From positions 1 through 7,372 of the forward strand of contig CALMWD010000143.1 of assembly GCA_937873105.1 (NCBI GenBank): a stretch of DNA of 7,372 bases. The letters run 5' to 3'. The notes beneath the pieces are model-generated. The model made no database searches. It worked only from the letters and a program-made list of their open reading frames with translations, and had not been told where the DNA came from. The stretch is from an uncultured Rhodanobacteraceae bacterium. Its GTDB lineage: Bacteria; Pseudomonadota; Gammaproteobacteria; Xanthomonadales; Ahniellaceae. This document shows, piece after piece, positions 1 through 6,249 of the stretch. The first letter of the stretch is position 1. The number at the start of each line of letters is the position of its first letter. The translations under genes were made by a program, and so were the position numbers.

Positions 1-47
1 GGGTGCGAACGAGATTTGCCCCCACGGGCGCTGGTGCCGTTGCGCCT

Positions 48-968
48 TCAGGCTGCGGGAACCACCAGGTTCAAACGCCGCTCCGCGATGCGCAGCTGCA
101 CGCGGCGGCCGGAGACGAAATCGATGCGATCGGTTTCGATGCCGTCCGCGAAGATCACCCCGCCTTCACTCATCTCGGAGGCGATGCTCAGCGGCGTGGC
201 GGCATCGACGTTGCCCACGTCGAGCGAGGCGCCGGTCGCGACCGAGGGCCAGGGCTCGCGCACGAACCAGGCCAGGCGCGGCTCGTCGACCGCGGGCAGG
301 GCGATCTCCAGCCCGCGTTGCCGCACGATCGACCGCGTCCAGCCGGTGGCGCCGGTACCGGTGGACACGATGACGCCCGAGGACGAATGTCGCTCCTCGT
401 GGTCTCCCGCGCGCAATCGATACCGCGCCGATTGATGGCTGATGTGGCCGATGAAGAGGTCGTTCAGGGCGAGCAGGCGCTGGCCGTCGTCGCAGACGGC
501 CTCGGCGAGCACGCGCGCCTCGATGCGCCAGCGGGCATCGCCCTCAATGGCGTCTGCCGTGAGCGCGGCGACCTGTTCGGGGGCATGCCGGCACAACACG
601 CCGTCGTAACGCGACGGATCCGGATTGACGCCGACCGCGAGCTGGCCCGCAAGGTACTTCGCGACATTCGCGACCAGTCCGTCCTGGCCGACGACGAGCA
701 CGAGGTCGTCGGGCGCGAACAGGAAGCGGTCGAGGTCGGCGCGTTCGACGCGCGTGTACGGACGGTCCTGGGGGATGCCCTGCAGCGCGCGACCGAGTCC
801 GTGTTCGAGGCGTTCGTGCGTCGCTTCGTACCAGTCGATGCGCTCCCCGGTCGAGGCCAGGATGAACTTCGCCTGCGCATAGGTGCCGTAACGTGCGACC
901 AACTGTTCCAGCGGCGTCGGCCGAGTGACCACGACCACGCGCGAGCGGCGGCGGGGCGTGTCGCTCAT
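48..968 (-). CDS. Divergent NAD-kinase-fold protein (NADK2-like)
   Basis: This 306-residue protein has the NAD/diacylglycerol kinase-type fold. The site normally GGDGT reads GQDGL (94-98), keeping the catalytic D96 but replacing the second glycine and the threonine. GVNPDPSRYDGVLC (113-126) resembles the GVNTDP...GxLC segment I recall from mitochondrial NADK2, unlike the IN-x-G-x-LGFL of bacterial NadK. ALNDLFIG (167-174), SSSGVIVSTGTGATGW (195-210) and FADGIETD (273-280) match the NAD-binding N-E/D, T-G-T-G and D-G motifs. It presumably phosphorylates NAD(H) or a related ligand with ATP, but activity is uncertain given the altered motif. It is probably cytosolic. The ATG overlaps the SPFH stop (ATGA) with no good ribosome binding site, so it is probably coupled to it. 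A diacylglycerol or sphingosine kinase-like role is the main alternative. It may be an accessory paralogue, since a housekeeping nadK is expected elsewhere. Confidence 0.75.
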   Translation of the reverse strand: MSDTPRRRSRVVVVTRPTPLEQLVARYGTYAQAKFILASTGERIDWYEATHERLEHGLGRALQGIPQDRPYTRVERADLDRFLFAPDDLVLVVGQDGLVANVAKYLAGQLAVGVNPDPSRYDGVLCRHAPEQVAALTADAIEGDARWRIEARVLAEAVCDDGQRLLALNDLFIGHISHQSARYRLRAGDHEERHSSSGVIVSTGTGATGWTRSIVRQRGLEIALPAVDEPRLAWFVREPWPSVATGASLDVGNVDAATPLSIASEMSEGGVIFADGIETDRIDFVSGRRVQLRIAERRLNLVVPAA

Positions 969-2008
969 TTCGAATCAGGCGGATTGCCGAGCCATTCGCG
1001 GAAGTGCTGTGCCAACAGATCCGGCGTGATGTTGAGATGCCCGATCGACTGGATGTGCTCGGCGAAGCGCGCCATCACGATGCCGGATGCGGCGTGGCTT
1101 GGCGTGTCGCGCCAGATCGCATGCTGTTTCTCGGTTTCATCAAGGCGGGCGGCGGCGAGCAGGCGCTGCGATTCGGCCGCCGCCTGGGCAGCGATGGCCT
1201 GGCGCTTGGCGTCGGCTTCGGCGATGGCATGCAGGCGTTCGACCTCGTGGCGCGTCTTCTCGGCCTCGGCGGCGGCGCTCTGGCGCACCTGGTTCAAGGC
1301 GTTGTCGCCGCGCTGCTTGATCAGCAGTTCCTGCTTGCGCTCCAGCTCCAGTTCGGTCGCGAGCTCGTTCTCCTTGATCGCGCGTTCCTTCTCGACGGCC
1401 TGGGCGCGGCGCTGGAAGATGGCCTCGTCGGCCTTGGCCTGGATGGCCTCGCGTGCCGGCGTCTGCAGCGCCTTTTCGACGTCGGCCATCGGCGCGAGCT
1501 GGTCGATGACCACGTTGACCAGGGCGAGGCCCATGGCGCCGATTTCGGCGTCTTCGCGGAACGCTTTCATCAAGGCTTCGCGGATGGCGTCCGAGCCGCG
1601 GTTCAGCGCCTGCTCCAACGTCGCCGAAGCGAGGTAGCTGCGCGCCGGCGGCAAGGCGCGTTGTGCCCACAAGGTCGCGATCGCGTCGAGCGGCCGCTGC
1701 ACCCAGGTGCCGGTGTCGGCGCCGATCGAGAAGTTCACGCGCGAACAGGCGACGGCCGGATCGGCGATGCGGTAGACCACGGTGCATTGCACCTTCAGCG
1801 CCTGGAAATCGCTGCTGCGCTCGTTCAGCACGAAGGTCGTCGCGCAGTCCTCGACCGGCACTTCCGCGAGTGCCGCCGACAGCGGCAGGAACCAGTAAGC
1901 CAACCCGGCCCCGGACCGCGCCAGCTTGCCATTGCTGAAGTGCAGCACGAACTGGTTCGGCTCGGCACGCAGATGCCGCAGGGGGCCGTACTTGCTGATC
2001 GTCGCCAT
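965..2008 (-). CDS. SPFH/band-7 domain protein with C-terminal coiled coil
   Basis: This 347-residue protein looks like a member of the SPFH (stomatin/prohibitin/flotillin/HflK-C) superfamily. Residues about 50-175 hold the domain, including TTFVLNERSSDFQALKVQCT (57-76), VVYRIADPA (77-85), and the EDAEIGAMGLALVNVVIDQL helix-strand (152-171). Residues about 185-300 are rich in A, E, K, Q and R without prolines in long runs, a probable coiled coil for oligomerisation. SPFH proteins form membrane-associated ring or cage scaffolds, but here I see no N-terminal transmembrane helix or signal peptide; the segment AGLAYWFLPLSAALAEV (34-50) is the only hydrophobic stretch and is short. It may be cytosolic or peripherally bound. 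The ATG at 2008 has GGAG 8 bases upstream. Its TGA overlaps the next gene's ATG (ATGA, 965-968). Its specific role is unknown. Confidence 0.85.
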   Translation of the reverse strand: MATISKYGPLRHLRAEPNQFVLHFSNGKLARSGAGLAYWFLPLSAALAEVPVEDCATTFVLNERSSDFQALKVQCTVVYRIADPAVACSRVNFSIGADTGTWVQRPLDAIATLWAQRALPPARSYLASATLEQALNRGSDAIREALMKAFREDAEIGAMGLALVNVVIDQLAPMADVEKALQTPAREAIQAKADEAIFQRRAQAVEKERAIKENELATELELERKQELLIKQRGDNALNQVRQSAAAEAEKTRHEVERLHAIAEADAKRQAIAAQAAAESQRLLAAARLDETEKQHAIWRDTPSHAASGIVMARFAEHIQSIGHLNITPDLLAQHFREWLGNPPDSK

Positions 2009-2071
2009 GCATTCGACTCCGTGGGATGGCGCGATCGTAAACGCTTCGTGGCGTTCGCGTGTAGCGTGCGG

Positions 2072-2362
2072 CTACTCGTCCCGCCCCCGGTGTTCGCGAT
2101 GGTGCCAGACGCGGAGTACGATGACGGCACTTTCGGTCGGCAGATACCGCACGATGTAGTCAGCAACCACGAGATCACGAATCTGCTGAGGTTCTGGTGA
2201 TTCGACGACGAGTTTGCCGATCAGTGGAAAGCGTCGCAGATGTTCGACTTTGGTCACCAGTTCATCAGCGATGCGAGCAGCTGCGCCTGGATTGTGCTGT
2301 GCGACGAAATCGCGCAGCCGAGTCAAGTCTGAGACTGCGCGCTCCGAGTAGACGAGCTTCAC
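2072..2362 (-). CDS. RelE/ParE family toxin
   Basis: This 96-residue protein is a type II toxin of the RelE/ParE superfamily. It begins with the strand KLVYSERAVSDL, continues with two helices (about 8-23 and 26-45) containing the usual FVAQHNPGAA turn (19-28), then the HLRRFPLIGK segment (41-50). It ends in the family beta sheet: IRDLVVADYIVRYLP (61-75) and IVLRVWHHREHR (81-92), the latter being the characteristic terminal strand with H and R. ParE members poison DNA gyrase and RelE members cut ribosome-bound mRNA. The RHH partner and the overall pattern favour ParE-like, but the target cannot be fixed from sequence. I chose the GTG at 2362 because it overlaps the antitoxin stop (GTGA) and begins at the first beta strand; a TTG at 2404 would add 14 residues unlike the family. 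GC content is about 57% by hand count over 2101-2220, low for this window. Confidence 0.9.
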   Translation of the reverse strand: MKLVYSERAVSDLTRLRDFVAQHNPGAAARIADELVTKVEHLRRFPLIGKLVVESPEPQQIRDLVVADYIVRYLPTESAVIVLRVWHHREHRGRDE

Positions 2363-2631
2363 TGACCAACCGTCGGTTTGGGGCGCTCGTCCGCACTGCC
2401 CCAACTGCGCAGCCAGTCGTGTACCGCCTCACCCGACACCACGCGCCCTTGTGCGACATCGGCCATGGCTTCCAGCGTTTGTTGCCAGCGTGCTTCACCT
2501 TCGCGATTGCGGGCGATGTATTCGCGCAGCGCTTCGCTGATGACCCAGCTCTTGCTTCGCTGAAGCTTGCTGGCCGTCGTTTCGAGATCCTGTTCGATCT
2601 CGGGTGGGAGGCGGACGGTAGTGACGCTCAT
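2359..2631 (-). CDS. Ribbon-helix-helix (CopG/ParD-like) antitoxin
   Basis: This 90-residue protein has an N-terminal ribbon-helix-helix DNA-binding domain: the beta strand SVTTVRLPPEI (2-12), helix A at about 11-24, and helix B at about 27-42 containing the typical SWVISEALREYI. The strand residues T4, V6 and L8 alternate as expected for a dimeric strand reading the DNA major groove. The remaining about 45 residues are expected to wrap the toxin. I infer a type II antitoxin that neutralises the following ParE-like toxin and represses its own promoter through the palindrome at 2650-2674. The ATG at 2631 has GGAG (2639-2642) 7 bases upstream. Its TGA overlaps the toxin GTG (GTGA, 2359-2362). 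It is separated from the upstream phosphatase by only 30 bases, so read-through from the rhamnose operon is likely in addition to its own promoter. Confidence 0.92.
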   Translation of the reverse strand: MSVTTVRLPPEIEQDLETTASKLQRSKSWVISEALREYIARNREGEARWQQTLEAMADVAQGRVVSGEAVHDWLRSWGSADERPKPTVGQ

Positions 2632-2649
2632 AGGCGGTCTCCGTAGGAT

Positions 2650-2674
2650 GACTGCATTGTATTACAGTGTAGTC
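2650..2674 (-). promoter_or_regulatory. Palindromic operator/promoter of the RHH-ParE module
   Basis: This 25-base imperfect palindrome is centred at 2662, with 10 of 12 base pairs matching. The core TGTATTACA (2658-2666) is perfect and the outer GACT/AGTC arms match. On the minus strand it contains TACAAT (2656-2661), one base from a -10 consensus. It sits 19 bases upstream of a ribbon-helix-helix antitoxin gene. Such antitoxins bind short inverted repeats over their own promoter, so autorepression by the antitoxin-toxin complex is the natural reading. The palindrome is seen directly; operator function is inferred. The stop codon of the upstream phosphatase lies inside it, and no good -35 box is apparent. 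Confidence 0.65.
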
Positions 2675-3282
2675 CGCTCTGTGCCCCGGTAGAACCGACG
2701 CTGCGCCAGCGCCAACAAATGCGCATCTTCCGGCGTGTCGCCGTGGGCGTGGACTTCGCGATAGGCCGCAAGTTCGTAGCGTTCGCGCACGCGCCGCGCC
2801 TTCTCGGCGAGCACGTTCTGCGCGCCGGCGTAACGTCCGGTCAGCCGGCCGTCGCGGACTTCCAGCGTCGATGCGATCAGGTCGAGGCCGTGCGCGGCGC
2901 ACCAATGCTTCAGATACGCGTCGTAGGCGCCGGACACGACCACGACGGTGTCGCCGTCGGCCTTGTGCTTCGCGATGCGCGCCATCATCCCGGGTCGCAG
3001 TTCGCGCGGCAGCACATCGCGTGCGAACGCCAGCGCCTTGGCCTCGTACGCCGCTTCCGGCATGCCGCGAAACGCCACCCAGGCCAGGATCGCGCGCAAG
3101 GTCGAGCCGCTCATCCAGCCCGCACGCGCCGCGACCACCAGCGGCAACATCCACGGCTTCCAGAACCGCAACCGCCACTTCGGCACCGCGTAGTGCAGGA
3201 AGTCCGGCAACATTTCCCGCGTCGTGATCGTGCCGTCGAAGTCGAAGAGGGCGAGCACGGCTCCGCCGTCGTGCCCGTTCAC
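2662..3282 (-). CDS. HAD-IB family phosphatase
   Basis: This 206-residue protein is a haloacid dehalogenase-superfamily hydrolase of subfamily IB, the group containing phosphoserine phosphatase SerB and the phosphatidylglycerophosphatase PgpC. Motif I is DFDGT (14-18), with nucleophile D14 and acid/base D16. Motif II is SGA (S117), motif III is probably K161, and motif IV is GDTPED (D182, D186). A hydrophobic, aromatic stretch at about 36-56 in the cap region recalls membrane-associated relatives such as PgpC. The substrate cannot be read from the sequence; a phospholipid, a sugar phosphate or phosphoserine are all possible. The GTG at 3282 overlaps the rmlD stop (GTGA); the open frame to 3567 upstream is a shadow of rmlD. 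No Shine-Dalgarno is obvious, so it is probably coupled to rmlD, which ties it to dTDP-rhamnose production. Its TAA lies at the centre of the operator of the following module. Confidence 0.88.
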   Translation of the reverse strand: MNGHDGGAVLALFDFDGTITTREMLPDFLHYAVPKWRLRFWKPWMLPLVVAARAGWMSGSTLRAILAWVAFRGMPEAAYEAKALAFARDVLPRELRPGMMARIAKHKADGDTVVVVSGAYDAYLKHWCAAHGLDLIASTLEVRDGRLTGRYAGAQNVLAEKARRVRERYELAAYREVHAHGDTPEDAHLLALAQRRFYRGTERTTL

Positions 3283-4193
3283 GGATTCAATTCGCCCATC
3301 ACCCGCGCCAATCCTTCGGTCCAATCCGGCAGCGCGAGGCCGAAGGTCGACTGGAGTTTGGTGGTGTCGAGCACGGAGTAGGCGGGGCGTTGGGCCTTGG
3401 TCGGGTACTGATCCGTGCTGATGGCGGCGACGTCGGGCGCGCGTTCGATCAGGCCGGCGCGGTGGGCGTGGTCGACGATGCGGCTCGCGAAGCCGTGCCA
3501 AGTGGTGTGGCCGTTCGCGGTGAGGTGATAGGTGCCGAAGCGGGGGTCGCTCGCCGATGCATCGCACAGCGCGTGCAGGATCAGCGCCGTGGTCTCGGCG
3601 ATCAGGCGCGCCGGGGTCGGCGTACCGGTCTGGTCGGCGACGATGGTCAGCCGATCGCGTTCGCGCGCCAATCGCAGCATCGTGCGCAGGAAGTTGGCGC
3701 CGCGCGGACCGTAGACCCAGGCGGTGCGGAAGATCAGATGCACCGCGCCCGATGCGCGCAACGCGGCTTCGCCGGCGATCTTGCTGCGGCCATAGGCGCC
3801 GAGCGGCCCGGTGGCATCGTCTTCGCGCCAGGGCTGGTTCGCAGTGCCCGCGAAGACGTAGTCGGTCGAATAATGCACGACCCGGGCATCGATACGCGTC
3901 GCGGCCGCACCGATCACGGCGAGTGCATCGCCATTGATGCGCTGCGCGAGTTCGGGTTCGTCCTCGGCGCGATCGACCGCGGTGTAGGCGGCGGCGTTGA
4001 CGATCCAGCGCGGCCGCGTGGTCTCGATCAGGCCGCGCAGCGCATCGGCGTCGGCGAGATCGAGGCGCGCGCAGTCGATGCCGCCCGGCAAGATGCCCTT
4101 GCGCGTGGTCGCCTTGATCGGGCCGAGCGGTGCCAGCGCGCGATGCAGTTCGAAGCCGACCTGGCCGTCGGCGCCGAGCAGCAGGATCGTCAC
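3279..4193 (-). CDS. rmlD: dTDP-4-dehydrorhamnose reductase (RmlD)
   Basis: This 304-residue SDR enzyme performs the last step, NAD(P)H-dependent reduction of dTDP-4-keto-L-rhamnose to dTDP-L-rhamnose. The nucleotide-binding loop GADGQVG is at residues 7-13, NAAAYTAVDRAE at 66-77, STDYVF at 109-114, the catalytic Y134 and K138 in AYGRSK, RTAWVYG at 156-162, DQTGTPTPA at 187-195, and the C-terminal RPAYSVLD at 269-276. I chose the GTG at 4193 because it overlaps the rmlC stop (GTGA) and sits two residues before the first Rossmann strand. The open frame extends upstream to 4790 but that part is a shadow of rmlC. No clear Shine-Dalgarno precedes the GTG, so translation probably depends on ribosomes finishing rmlC. 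The downstream phosphatase starts inside its stop codon in the same way. Confidence 0.96.
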   Translation of the reverse strand: MTILLLGADGQVGFELHRALAPLGPIKATTRKGILPGGIDCARLDLADADALRGLIETTRPRWIVNAAAYTAVDRAEDEPELAQRINGDALAVIGAAATRIDARVVHYSTDYVFAGTANQPWREDDATGPLGAYGRSKIAGEAALRASGAVHLIFRTAWVYGPRGANFLRTMLRLARERDRLTIVADQTGTPTPARLIAETTALILHALCDASASDPRFGTYHLTANGHTTWHGFASRIVDHAHRAGLIERAPDVAAISTDQYPTKAQRPAYSVLDTTKLQSTFGLALPDWTEGLARVMGELNP

Positions 4194-4747
4194 GGCGAAT
4201 ACACCGGCAGGCGGTGTTCGGGGATGTCGGCGAGGAAGGGCGCCTTCGCGTCCTTGTCCGACAGCGCGGGTTCGGCGATCGGCCAGTCGATCGCGAGCGC
4301 GGCGTCGTTCCAGCGCAGGTTGGCGTCGGCGGCGCGGTCGTAGGGCGCTGTCACGAGGTAGTGGAACAGCGCGCTCTCGCTGGTCACCACGAAGCCGTGC
4401 GCGAAACCTTCCGGAACCCACATCTGGCGCTTGTTCTCGGCGGACAGGACGGCGGCGGTCCATTGCCCGAAGGTCGGCGAGCCTCGCCGGATGTCGACGG
4501 CAACGTCGTAGACCTCGCCCTCGAGCACGCTGACGAGCTTGCCCTGCGGATTCGGCCATTGGTAGTGCAGGCCGCGCAGCACGCCGCGCAGCGAACGCGA
4601 CATGTTGGTCTGCACCACGTCGAAGGCGAGGCCATGCTCGGCGTAACGCGCACGGTTCCAGCCCTCGAAGAAGAAGCCGCGGGCATCGCCGTAGACGTCG
4701 GGCTCGATCAGCTTCACCCCGGGCAGGGTCGTGTCGAGCAGCTTCAT
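4190..4747 (-). CDS. rmlC: dTDP-4-dehydrorhamnose 3,5-epimerase (RmlC)
   Basis: This 185-residue cupin-type epimerase inverts C3 and C5 of dTDP-4-keto-6-deoxyglucose, giving dTDP-4-keto-L-rhamnose. The active-site segment GVLRGLHYQ has R58 and the catalytic base H61. K70 in QGKL, Y130 and Y136 in the HYLVTAPYD stretch, and D166 in LSDKD correspond to Salmonella RmlC R60, H63, K73, Y133, Y139 and D170, aligned from memory. [20 protein letters not shown] (77-96) and [10 protein letters not shown] (110-119) are the conserved cupin strands. The ATG at 4747 overlaps the rmlA stop (ATGA) and has GAGGG about 7 bases upstream. Its TGA overlaps the rmlD GTG. Reading frame continues upstream to about 5725 without a stop, but that part only shadows rmlA and has no family resemblance. 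The enzyme looks complete. Confidence 0.97.
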   Translation of the reverse strand: MKLLDTTLPGVKLIEPDVYGDARGFFFEGWNRARYAEHGLAFDVVQTNMSRSLRGVLRGLHYQWPNPQGKLVSVLEGEVYDVAVDIRRGSPTFGQWTAAVLSAENKRQMWVPEGFAHGFVVTSESALFHYLVTAPYDRAADANLRWNDAALAIDWPIAEPALSDKDAKAPFLADIPEHRLPVYSP

Positions 4748-5622
4748 CGCGCGCCCTCGCCGCGGGCGACGCGCGCGAGGTAGTCGCCATAACCGGACTT
4801 GGCCAGCGGCGCGGCGATGCGCAGCAGCTGCTCGGCGTCGATCCAGCCGTTCTGGAACGCGATCTCTTCCGGGCAGCACACGCGCAGGCCTTGGCGGGAG
4901 ACGATGGTCTCGATGAAGTTGCCGGCTTCGATCAGCGATTCGTGCGTGCCGGTGTCGAGCCAGGCGTAGCCGCGACCCAGCTTCTCGCAGCGCAGCTTGC
5001 CCTGCTGCAGGTAGACCTTGTTGAGGTCGGTGATCTCGAGTTCGCCGCGCGGCGAGGGCTTCAGCGCGGCGGCGTAGTCGCTGGCGTGGCCGTCGTAGAA
5101 GTAGAGGCCGGTGACGGCGTAGTTCGACTTCGGCGCCTTCGGCTTTTCCTCGAGGCTGAGCACGCGGCCCTCGCCGTCGAACTCGGCGACGCCGTAGCGT
5201 TCCGGATCCTTGACGTAGTAGCCGAACACGGTCGCGCCCTCGGGTTGCGCCGCGGCGCGACGCAGCACCTCGGTCAGGCCATGGCCGTAGAAGATGTTGT
5301 CGCCGAGCACCAGGCAGGAGGGCTGTCCGCCGACGAAGTCGCGGCCGATCAGGTAGGCCTGGGCGAGGCCGTCGGGACTTGGCTGCACCGCGTACTGGAT
5401 GTTCATGCCCCAGGCCGAACCGTCGCCGAGCAGGCGCTTGAACAGCTCCTGTTCGTGCGGCGTGTTGATGATCAGCACGTCGCGGATGCCGGCCAGCATC
5501 AGCACGCTGAGCGGGTAGTAGATCATCGGCTTGTCGTAGACCGGCAGGAGCTGCTTGCTCACGGCAATGGTCAGCGGGTGCAGGCGCGTGCCGGCGCCGC
5601 CGGCGAGGATGATGCCTTTCAT
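4744..5622 (-). CDS. rmlA: Glucose-1-phosphate thymidylyltransferase (RmlA)
   Basis: This 292-residue nucleotidyltransferase joins dTTP and glucose-1-phosphate to give dTDP-glucose and pyrophosphate, the committing and usually feedback-inhibited step of dTDP-rhamnose synthesis. The nucleotide-binding loop [11 protein letters not shown] is at residues 8-18, followed by [11 protein letters not shown] (22-32) with K23. PDGLAQA (83-89) contacts the base, GDN (107-109) contains the metal-binding D108, EEKP is at 158-161, and ELEITDLN (194-201) and [10 protein letters not shown] (221-230, with D223) complete the sugar and metal site. Length is normal for the family. The ATG at 5622 has AGGGA upstream with about 7 bases of spacing, lying inside the toxin gene, so some independent initiation is possible. 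It overlaps the toxin stop upstream and the rmlC start downstream by 4 bases each. No inactivating change is visible. Confidence 0.98.
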   Translation of the reverse strand: MKGIILAGGAGTRLHPLTIAVSKQLLPVYDKPMIYYPLSVLMLAGIRDVLIINTPHEQELFKRLLGDGSAWGMNIQYAVQPSPDGLAQAYLIGRDFVGGQPSCLVLGDNIFYGHGLTEVLRRAAAQPEGATVFGYYVKDPERYGVAEFDGEGRVLSLEEKPKAPKSNYAVTGLYFYDGHASDYAAALKPSPRGELEITDLNKVYLQQGKLRCEKLGRGYAWLDTGTHESLIEAGNFIETIVSRQGLRVCCPEEIAFQNGWIDAEQLLRIAAPLAKSGYGDYLARVARGEGAR

Positions 5623-5990
5623 GGAGTCGTCCCTGTGTCCGGCAAGCGCCGGAGGCGAATGGATTGATCGGTGATGACCGAGAACTGTCCGGCGAGCTGT
5701 GGGCCGTATTGATCGATGGCCGCAAGAATCATGTTCGTGACCGTTTCGAACGATGCATCATGGAGCCGCAGCAGGACCACGCCGTGACAGGCCGCGTGGC
5801 CATGAAAAACCAATGCGCCGAAATCGGGGTCGTTCGTGATGACGATACGTTCCTCTGCGCTTGCGGCGACGAGGATGTCGAGGTCGCGACAACCTTGCAT
5901 GCGTTCGGCCACCCAGGACACGTCATGTCCGCGCTGTTGCAATGCACGAACCAGGCGGCGGCCCAGGTTTTCGTCGACCAGGAATCTCAT
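5619..5990 (-). CDS. DUF5615 PIN-like toxin protein
   Basis: This 123-residue protein matches the DUF5615 PIN-like family, whose members have a PIN-type nuclease fold like VapC toxins. The N-terminus [13 protein letters not shown] gives the acidic D6-E7, followed by RGHDVSWV (20-27), the DLDILVAA strand-helix (36-43, D36 and D38), and [10 protein letters not shown] (51-60, D54 and D56). These acidic positions are the expected metal-binding set. GVVLLRL (70-76) is another family feature. I infer a ribonuclease toxin held in check by the preceding DUF433 protein; RNase activity is not shown by sequence alone. The ATG overlaps the antitoxin stop (ATGA), and the TGA overlaps the rmlA ATG (ATGA, 5619-5622), so the module lies seamlessly in the rhamnose operon. 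GC content is about 60% by hand count over 5641-6000, below the roughly 68% counted in part of rmlA. It looks intact. Confidence 0.85.
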   Translation of the reverse strand: MRFLVDENLGRRLVRALQQRGHDVSWVAERMQGCRDLDILVAASAEERIVITNDPDFGALVFHGHAACHGVVLLRLHDASFETVTNMILAAIDQYGPQLAGQFSVITDQSIRLRRLPDTGTTP

Positions 5991-6223
5991 GCCGCTTTCG
6001 GCGTGAGCGGCAGTTCGCGTTCACCACGCACTGCGTCCGCGGCGTAGTCCAGCGCGGCGCGGATGTCATCGCGGCTCAGGTGGGGCCATTCGTCGAGCAG
6101 ATCGTCGACGCTGTTGCCGGCGGCTAGTCGTTCAAGCACGCATTCGACGGAAATCCGCGTGCCCGAGATGGTCGGCTTGCCGCAAAGAATGTCCGGATGG
6201 CGGACGATGCGTTGGGTGGTCAT
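5987..6223 (-). CDS. DUF433 antitoxin-like protein
   Basis: This 78-residue protein carries the DUF433 pattern: an N-terminal I-x-x-x-P-x-I-x-x-GKP-x-I-x-GTRI segment (residues 6-24, with GKP at 15-17 and GTRI at 21-24), then a small helical region with SVDDLLDEWPHLSRDDI (38-54) that resembles a helix-turn-helix. DUF433 genes commonly sit directly before a DUF5615 PIN-like gene, as here, and the pair is generally regarded as an antitoxin and toxin. I infer that it binds and neutralises the next gene product and may repress transcription. The ATG at 6223 has a strong ribosome binding site, GAGGTGA at 6228-6234, the best in the window, which fits antitoxin made in excess. Its TGA overlaps the toxin ATG (ATGA, 5987-5990). 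It lies between rmlB and rmlA. No clear operator palindrome is seen in the short gap upstream. Confidence 0.88.
   Translation of the reverse strand: MTTQRIVRHPDILCGKPTISGTRISVECVLERLAAGNSVDDLLDEWPHLSRDDIRAALDYAADAVRGERELPLTPKAA
5990..6012 (-). promoter_or_regulatory. Hairpin covering the translation start of the PIN-like toxin
   Basis: A perfect 7-bp inverted repeat (5990-5996 pairing with 6006-6012) encloses a 9-base loop. In the minus-strand mRNA the arms are UGCCGCU and AGCGGCA, and the last A of the 3' arm is the A of the toxin AUG. The stem therefore occupies the place of a ribosome binding site, and no good Shine-Dalgarno is visible there. It lies wholly within the last DUF433 codons, so translating the antitoxin would melt it. 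This would couple toxin synthesis to antitoxin translation. The repeat is seen directly; the regulatory role is inferred, and short GC-rich repeats can arise by chance. Confidence 0.3.
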
Positions 6224-6249
6224 GGAATCACCTCGGGTCGCATTCTATG

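Noticed and set aside
27..46. 5-bp GC hairpin just after the NAD-kinase-like stop
   Set aside because: Too short, with a 10-base loop and no downstream T-run; not supported as a terminator. Nothing else is seen in 1-47.
3..1637. Long plus-strand open frame of 544 codons
   Set aside because: It is antisense to the NAD-kinase-like and SPFH genes, has low-complexity arginine/alanine/serine-rich composition and no recognisable motif; high-GC DNA commonly leaves such frames open.
2061..2075. Short hairpin (5-bp stem) over the toxin stop codon as a terminator
   Set aside because: The stem is short and no run of T follows on the minus strand, so it does not resemble an intrinsic terminator.
1004..2200. 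Plus-strand open frame of 398 codons
   Set aside because: Antisense to the SPFH gene and into the ParE gene; its arginine- and glycine-rich translation has no family pattern.
2363..2404. TTG start at 2404 for the ParE-like toxin
   Set aside because: It adds 14 residues not typical of the family and overlaps the antitoxin by 46 bases; the GTG at 2362 gives a GTGA overlap and begins at the first beta strand.
2495..3178. Minus-strand frame of 227 codons across the phosphatase and antitoxin
   Set aside because: Arginine-rich out-of-frame reading through two recognisable genes and the operator; no motif.
3279..4790. Upstream extension of rmlD to 503 residues, with similar extensions of rmlC (to 5725) and the phosphatase (to 3567)
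   Set aside because: The extra residues are frame-shifted readings of the neighbouring genes; family alignment and the 4-base overlaps fix the starts at 4193, 4747 and 3282.
6242..6247. TAGAAT on the minus strand as a -10 box for the DUF433 gene
   Set aside because: One base from consensus, but no -35 box lies at the right distance and it would leave a leader of only about a dozen bases; chance is likely enough that I do not list it as a feature.
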